Of a stretch of DNA of 64,000 nucleotides, positions 60,898 to 64,000 are shown piece after piece. A program made the position numbers and the translations under genes. Source of the DNA: Camelimonas fluminis (GTDB lineage: Bacteria; Pseudomonadota; Alphaproteobacteria; Rhizobiales; Beijerinckiaceae). Position 1 is the stretch's first letter. Each line of letters opens with the position of its first letter. The stretch spans positions 268,463 through 332,462 of the forward strand of contig NZ_BNCG01000002.1 in the NCBI RefSeq assembly GCF_014656355.1, written 5' to 3'. The notes beneath the pieces were generated by a model. It worked only from the letters and a program-made list of their open reading frames with translations. It was not told where the DNA came from and made no database searches.

Positions 60898-62070
60898 TCA
60901 GCCCCGCCCCTGTCCGGCCATATCAATAACGATGCGCGCCGCCCGCTCCGATGGCGTTTCGTCGCCAGTCAGCATACGCGCCTCAACATCAGTCAAGGCG
61001 GCGATCTGCTCGCGCCGCTCCGGTGTTTCCGACAGCAGCGGCGCCAGGGCGGCGGACAAATTCTCCACCGTGCAATCCTGCTGGATAAATTCCGGAATGG
61101 CGTTCCTGCCAAGGATGAGATTGGCGAGCACCGCCGACGGCGCGGTAATGAGCCGGCGAAGTATGGCGCTTTCGATATTCGACACGCGGTAGGCCACCAC
61201 CATGGGGACGCCGGCCAGCGCCAGCTCCAGGGTCACGGTGCCCGAGGCGGCCAGCGCCGCGTCAGCCTGCTGGAAAGTCTGGAGTTTCGCTTCCTCGCCC
61301 AGAACGATGCGCGGCGGTGTTTTCCATGCGGCGACGCCCTGGCGGATCTCATCTTCCAGGTGACGGACCGCCGGCAGCACCAGATCGAAACGCAGGCCCC
61401 GATCGTGCAACTGGCCGAGGGTTTCGCCGAATACGGTCAGCAGGCGGGAGATTTCACTGCGTCGGCTACCCGGCAGCACCAGCAACGCCGGCGGCGAGGC
61501 CAGCGGGTGACCGATTTTCCGCTCTCCCCGCAGCAGCGGCAGTTTCTCAATCAGCCGATGGCCGACATATGTGCACGGCGGCCCGCCCAGTTGCCGGTGT
61601 GCTTCCGGTTCAAACGGCAGCAACGCCAGCAAATGATCAACGTAAGCCGCCATCTTGCGCGCCCGGCCCGGGCGCCAGGCCCAGACGCTGGGGCTGACAT
61701 AGTCCACAATCGGCAGCGTCGGCAGGCGTTTGCGCACCCGCTTCGCCACCGCATGGGTGAAATCCGGACTATCGATAATGACCAGCACGTCAGGCTGCGC
61801 CGCGACAATGGCTTTGACGGTCTGGTAGACCCGCCGGATCAATGTGGGCAGCCGCATGATCGGCGCGATGAAGCCCATGACGGCGATGTCAGACAGGGGA
61901 AACAGGCTCTGGAGGCCTTCGTGCGCGAGACGCTCGCCACCGACTCCGCCGAAACTGACGCCATCGGAACCCAGCCGCTGCTTCAACGCGGCGGCAAGCC
62001 CGGCCCCAAGCTGATCGCCGGATTCCTCGCCACAAACCATCCAGACCTTCAGGGGACCTGCTGCTTTCAC
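60898..62070 (-). CDS. lpxB: Lipid-A-disaccharide synthase
   Basis: LpxB joins UDP-2,3-diacylglucosamine and lipid X to form the lipid A disaccharide at the inner membrane. The 390-residue GT-B glycosyltransferase shows VCGEESGDQLGAGLAAAL at the start, FGGVGGERLAHEGL, YVSPSVWAWRPGRARKM and LVLPGSRRSEISRL, with ASGTVTLELALAGVPMVVAY in the donor-binding half. It starts at GTG (62070) with GGGAGG 5 bp upstream. It follows lpxI at a distance of 214 bp, largely taken up by a palindromic repeat, and is convergent with gltA. Confidence 0.95.
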   Translation of the reverse strand: MKAAGPLKVWMVCGEESGDQLGAGLAAALKQRLGSDGVSFGGVGGERLAHEGLQSLFPLSDIAVMGFIAPIMRLPTLIRRVYQTVKAIVAAQPDVLVIIDSPDFTHAVAKRVRKRLPTLPIVDYVSPSVWAWRPGRARKMAAYVDHLLALLPFEPEAHRQLGGPPCTYVGHRLIEKLPLLRGERKIGHPLASPPALLVLPGSRRSEISRLLTVFGETLGQLHDRGLRFDLVLPAVRHLEDEIRQGVAAWKTPPRIVLGEEAKLQTFQQADAALAASGTVTLELALAGVPMVVAYRVSNIESAILRRLITAPSAVLANLILGRNAIPEFIQQDCTVENLSAALAPLLSETPERREQIAALTDVEARMLTGDETPSERAARIVIDMAGQGRG

Positions 62071-62188
62071 CTTGTCCTCCCAGGGATGCGCGTCCCGGAG
62101 CAGACGCGCGGGCCAACCGCGTGCAACCGCATCATGGCAAAGCGACAGAACGCCGCCGTGAACCCGATTTCACCGGCGTCGCTCCAGG

Positions 62189-62288
62189 GCAGAATCAGTT
62201 CGTGCTGGACCGGATTCGCGCGCGACCATCCCGAATTGACATGACCTCTTCACGCGAAGCGGAGTCCACCTCGATGAAAATGCTCTAG
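62189..62288 (-). repeat. Long-form palindromic repeat; provides the stop codon of lpxI
   Basis: GCAGAATCAGTTCGTGCTGG and GACCGGATTC begin the outer hairpin; CACGCGAAGCGGAGTCCACC then GATGAAAATGCTCTAG form the inner core. Read on the minus strand it begins CTAGAGC, whose TAG is the lpxI stop. It aligns along its whole length with the copy at 33537-33638. Confidence 0.8.
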
Positions 62289-63115
62289 ACGGCCGATGCG
62301 CCGATCAGAAAGACCTTCCGCCGGTTGGCTTCCGCGACCGTCGCCGCCTGATTGATAATCATCGTCTTGCCGGCGCCGACTGCGATGCCGGCGAATCCCG
62401 CCGCCGCAGCGCACCGCACCGTGCGCGGGCCGATCACTGGCATGTCAATGCGCAGATCCTGCCCCGCCTTGGCGTTCTTCACCAGAACCGGCGCCTGATC
62501 CGAGCGTGGCAGACGGCCGCTTCCCCACAACTTGCGCACGCGGGCAATCATGGCGTCGGTGCCTTCTGGTCCTTCGACAGCACAGACCCGCGCGCCAGCA
62601 ACGACAACGGCCTGCCCAACATCATATGGCGAGAGACTGGCGAGCACGGCGAAGCCAATGTCCACGGCGGCGGCCGCCGCCGCCGGCGTCTCGCCCAGCA
62701 CGCCTTCGGGCGCCAGCAATTCCGGCGCGAGATCATGGACGCCTGCGACCGGAAACCCCTGATCTTCCAGAAGATTGACCACGCCGCGCAGAAGCCCGTC
62801 ATCCCCGGAGGCGGCGAGACGGGCGATCAGCTCACGATTACGGAAAGCAGAATAGGCCCCCAGCAGGGCGAGCGGCCCCGGGCGATGTACATAGCCGGCC
62901 AGGCTCACCGAGCAAGGTCGCCAGGAATGCAGGACGTCAAGCACGCCCTGGGCGTCGAGCAGGTCGCGCACGGCGCCTGCGGCGCGGCGCGTCGCCCGAT
63001 CGGCAAAGCCGCGCAGCGCAAGGATCTGAACCGGACGGCCACGCTGACGCAGGGCTTGCGCCAACGCCAGCGGCAGTGACCCGCCGCCGGCCAGAATGGC
63101 GACCGGCGCCTCCAT
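62285..63115 (-). CDS. lpxI: UDP-2,3-diacylglucosamine pyrophosphatase (LpxI type)
   Basis: LpxI (DUF1009) cleaves UDP-2,3-diacylglucosamine to lipid X and is used by alphaproteobacteria in place of LpxH. The 276-residue product begins APVAILAGGGSLPLALAQAL and carries SLAGYVHRPGPLALLGAYSA, LSPYDVGQAVVVAGARVCAV then EGPEGTDAMI, and a terminal GIAVGAGKTMIINQAATVAE. The start is the ATG at 63115; the lpxA stop lies only 3 bp upstream. The TAG stop is inside a palindromic repeat. Confidence 0.94.
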   Translation of the reverse strand: MEAPVAILAGGGSLPLALAQALRQRGRPVQILALRGFADRATRRAAGAVRDLLDAQGVLDVLHSWRPCSVSLAGYVHRPGPLALLGAYSAFRNRELIARLAASGDDGLLRGVVNLLEDQGFPVAGVHDLAPELLAPEGVLGETPAAAAAAVDIGFAVLASLSPYDVGQAVVVAGARVCAVEGPEGTDAMIARVRKLWGSGRLPRSDQAPVLVKNAKAGQDLRIDMPVIGPRTVRCAAAAGFAGIAVGAGKTMIINQAATVAEANRRKVFLIGASAV

Positions 63116-63118
63116 TGA

Positions 63119-63919
63119 TCAGCTCTCGGCCTGTCGCGGAGTACAGATCGCCCGGTCTCCGCCCTCACGGATAAACGCCAGCACCTCGGTGACCAGCGGA
63201 TGGCCGCCCAGTTCGCTCTCAGCATCGGCCACACGCTCCAGCAGCGTGCCTTCCGCAGCGAACAGCAGACGATAGGCCCGGCGCAGGGCGTGAATATCCT
63301 CACGCGCGAAACCGCGCCGCTTCAGCCCGACCAGATTGAGGCCAGCCAGATGGGCGCGATTGCCGATGACCATGCCGTAAGGGATGAGATCATTCTCAAG
63401 CCCCGACATGCCGCCAACGAACGCATGCGCCCCAACGCGGGTGAACTGGATGACAGCCGAGCCGCCCCCCAGGATGACGTGATCTCCCACCGTGACATGG
63501 CCGGCCAGCATCACATTGTTGGACATGATGACATTGCTGCCGACGTGACAGTCATGGCCGATGTGGGAATTCGCCAGCAGGGCGCAACGGTCGCCGACCA
63601 CCGTCGCCATTCCGCCGCCCGCCGTTCCGGGGTTGATGGTAACCCCTTCACGGATCATGCATTCCGCGCCGACGCTCAGCGTCGACGGCTCGCCGGCGTA
63701 TTTGAGATCCTGCGGCGCGTGTCCGATCGACGCGAACGGGTAGATCTTCGTGCGGGCGCCAATGGTGGTGTGGCCGGCGACCGCCACATGGCTGACCAGC
63801 TCAACGCCGTCGCCAAGCGTGACATCGGGGCCAACCGTGCAAAACGGGCCAATGCTGACGCCGTCGCCGAGCTTCGCCGCCGGATCAACGACAGCAAGTT
63901 GATGGATGCGGCCGCCCAT
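63119..63919 (-). CDS. lpxA: UDP-N-acetylglucosamine acyltransferase
   Basis: LpxA adds a hydroxyacyl chain from ACP to UDP-GlcNAc, the first lipid A step. The 266-residue protein is a left-handed beta-helix made of hexapeptide repeats (for example AAKLGDGVSIGPFCTVGPDV). The catalytic His lies in LLANSHIGHDCHVGSN, followed by GGSAVIQFTRVGAHAFVGGM and a helical C-terminal part. The ATG at 63919 is chosen; a GTG at 63925 overlapping the fabZ stop (GTGA) is possible. It is the second gene of the fabZ-lpxA-lpxI-lpxB operon. Confidence 0.95.
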   Translation of the reverse strand: MGGRIHQLAVVDPAAKLGDGVSIGPFCTVGPDVTLGDGVELVSHVAVAGHTTIGARTKIYPFASIGHAPQDLKYAGEPSTLSVGAECMIREGVTINPGTAGGGMATVVGDRCALLANSHIGHDCHVGSNVIMSNNVMLAGHVTVGDHVILGGGSAVIQFTRVGAHAFVGGMSGLENDLIPYGMVIGNRAHLAGLNLVGLKRRGFAREDIHALRRAYRLLFAAEGTLLERVADAESELGGHPLVTEVLAFIREGGDRAICTPRQAES

Positions 63920-63921
63920 GG

Positions 63922-64000
63922 TCACTCGAGCACCAGCATGGCCGAGACCTCAGCCTCCGCGACCAGAACGCCGTTGACCTTGGCCTCGCCGCGATACCAC
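63922..64000 (-). CDS. fabZ: 3-hydroxyacyl-ACP dehydratase, C-terminal end only
   Basis: Only the last 25 residues are in the window: WYRGEAKVNGVLVAEAEVSA and MLVLE. This is the C-terminal strand region of FabZ (typically FRGEAKVDG...AEAEFSAMI), which dehydrates 3-hydroxyacyl-ACP in fatty-acid synthesis. The frame continues past base 64000, and the stop is 2 bp before the lpxA ATG. The place upstream of lpxA is the usual one for fabZ. Confidence 0.85.
   Translation of the reverse strand, partial: WYRGEAKVNGVLVAEAEVSAMLVLE

Overview
The window is 64 kb of GC-rich DNA densely packed with bacterial housekeeping and accessory genes. The gene order at the right end points to an alphaproteobacterium of the Hyphomicrobiales (Rhizobiales): eno, kdsA, pyrG, secG, tpiA, ppiD, trpE-trpG-trpD-trpC, lexA, comEC, gltX, gltA, lpxB-lpxI-lpxA-fabZ. 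Three further signs agree: a GAAC-N7-GAAC SOS box in front of lexA, an aerobic (cobF-type) cobalamin pathway, and many palindromic repeats of the kind scattered through rhizobial intergenic regions. I cannot name a genus from sequence reading alone.

Layout. Bases 1-6545 are a late cobalamin cluster: cobB (its start lies outside the window), cobF, a CbiX-like/2Fe-2S fusion protein, cobC, cobD and cobQ. Bases 6.7-18.2 kb hold mixed metabolic genes: an MpaB/rubber-oxygenase-like protein paired with a TetR regulator, a thioesterase, a VOC protein, an acetyltransferase, gltS, a periplasmic glycerophosphodiesterase, panD with a long tail, a DECR-type dienoyl-CoA reductase, an NTF2-like protein, and AraC and Lrp regulators. 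Bases 18.5-28.5 kb look like a catabolic module. An acyl-CoA ligase, a 1111-residue single-chain acyl-CoA carboxylase and a periplasmic binding protein run leftward. A TetR regulator, a PRISE-like enone reductase and an aldo/keto reductase run rightward. Bases 29.1-31.8 kb are exbB-exbD-tonB with a clear terminator.

From 31.8 kb on the window is mostly core genome, with accessory genes (a secreted hydrolase, a second periplasmic binding protein, an MFS transporter, a VirK-like secreted protein and a Baeyer-Villiger-type monooxygenase) set between conserved blocks. The last two occupy the place between trpC and lexA where related genomes usually carry moaC and moeA. The trp genes form one rightward series and the lpx genes one leftward operon entering fabZ at the window edge.

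The most unusual feature is a family of palindromic repeats (about 40 bp cores, about 100 bp in the long form). At least four genes (the PaaI thioesterase, the NTF2-like protein, eno and lpxI) take their stop codon from the first bases of a copy, and another copy is probably translated at the start of a secreted hydrolase. I saw no tRNA, rRNA, CRISPR array, transposase or phage gene.
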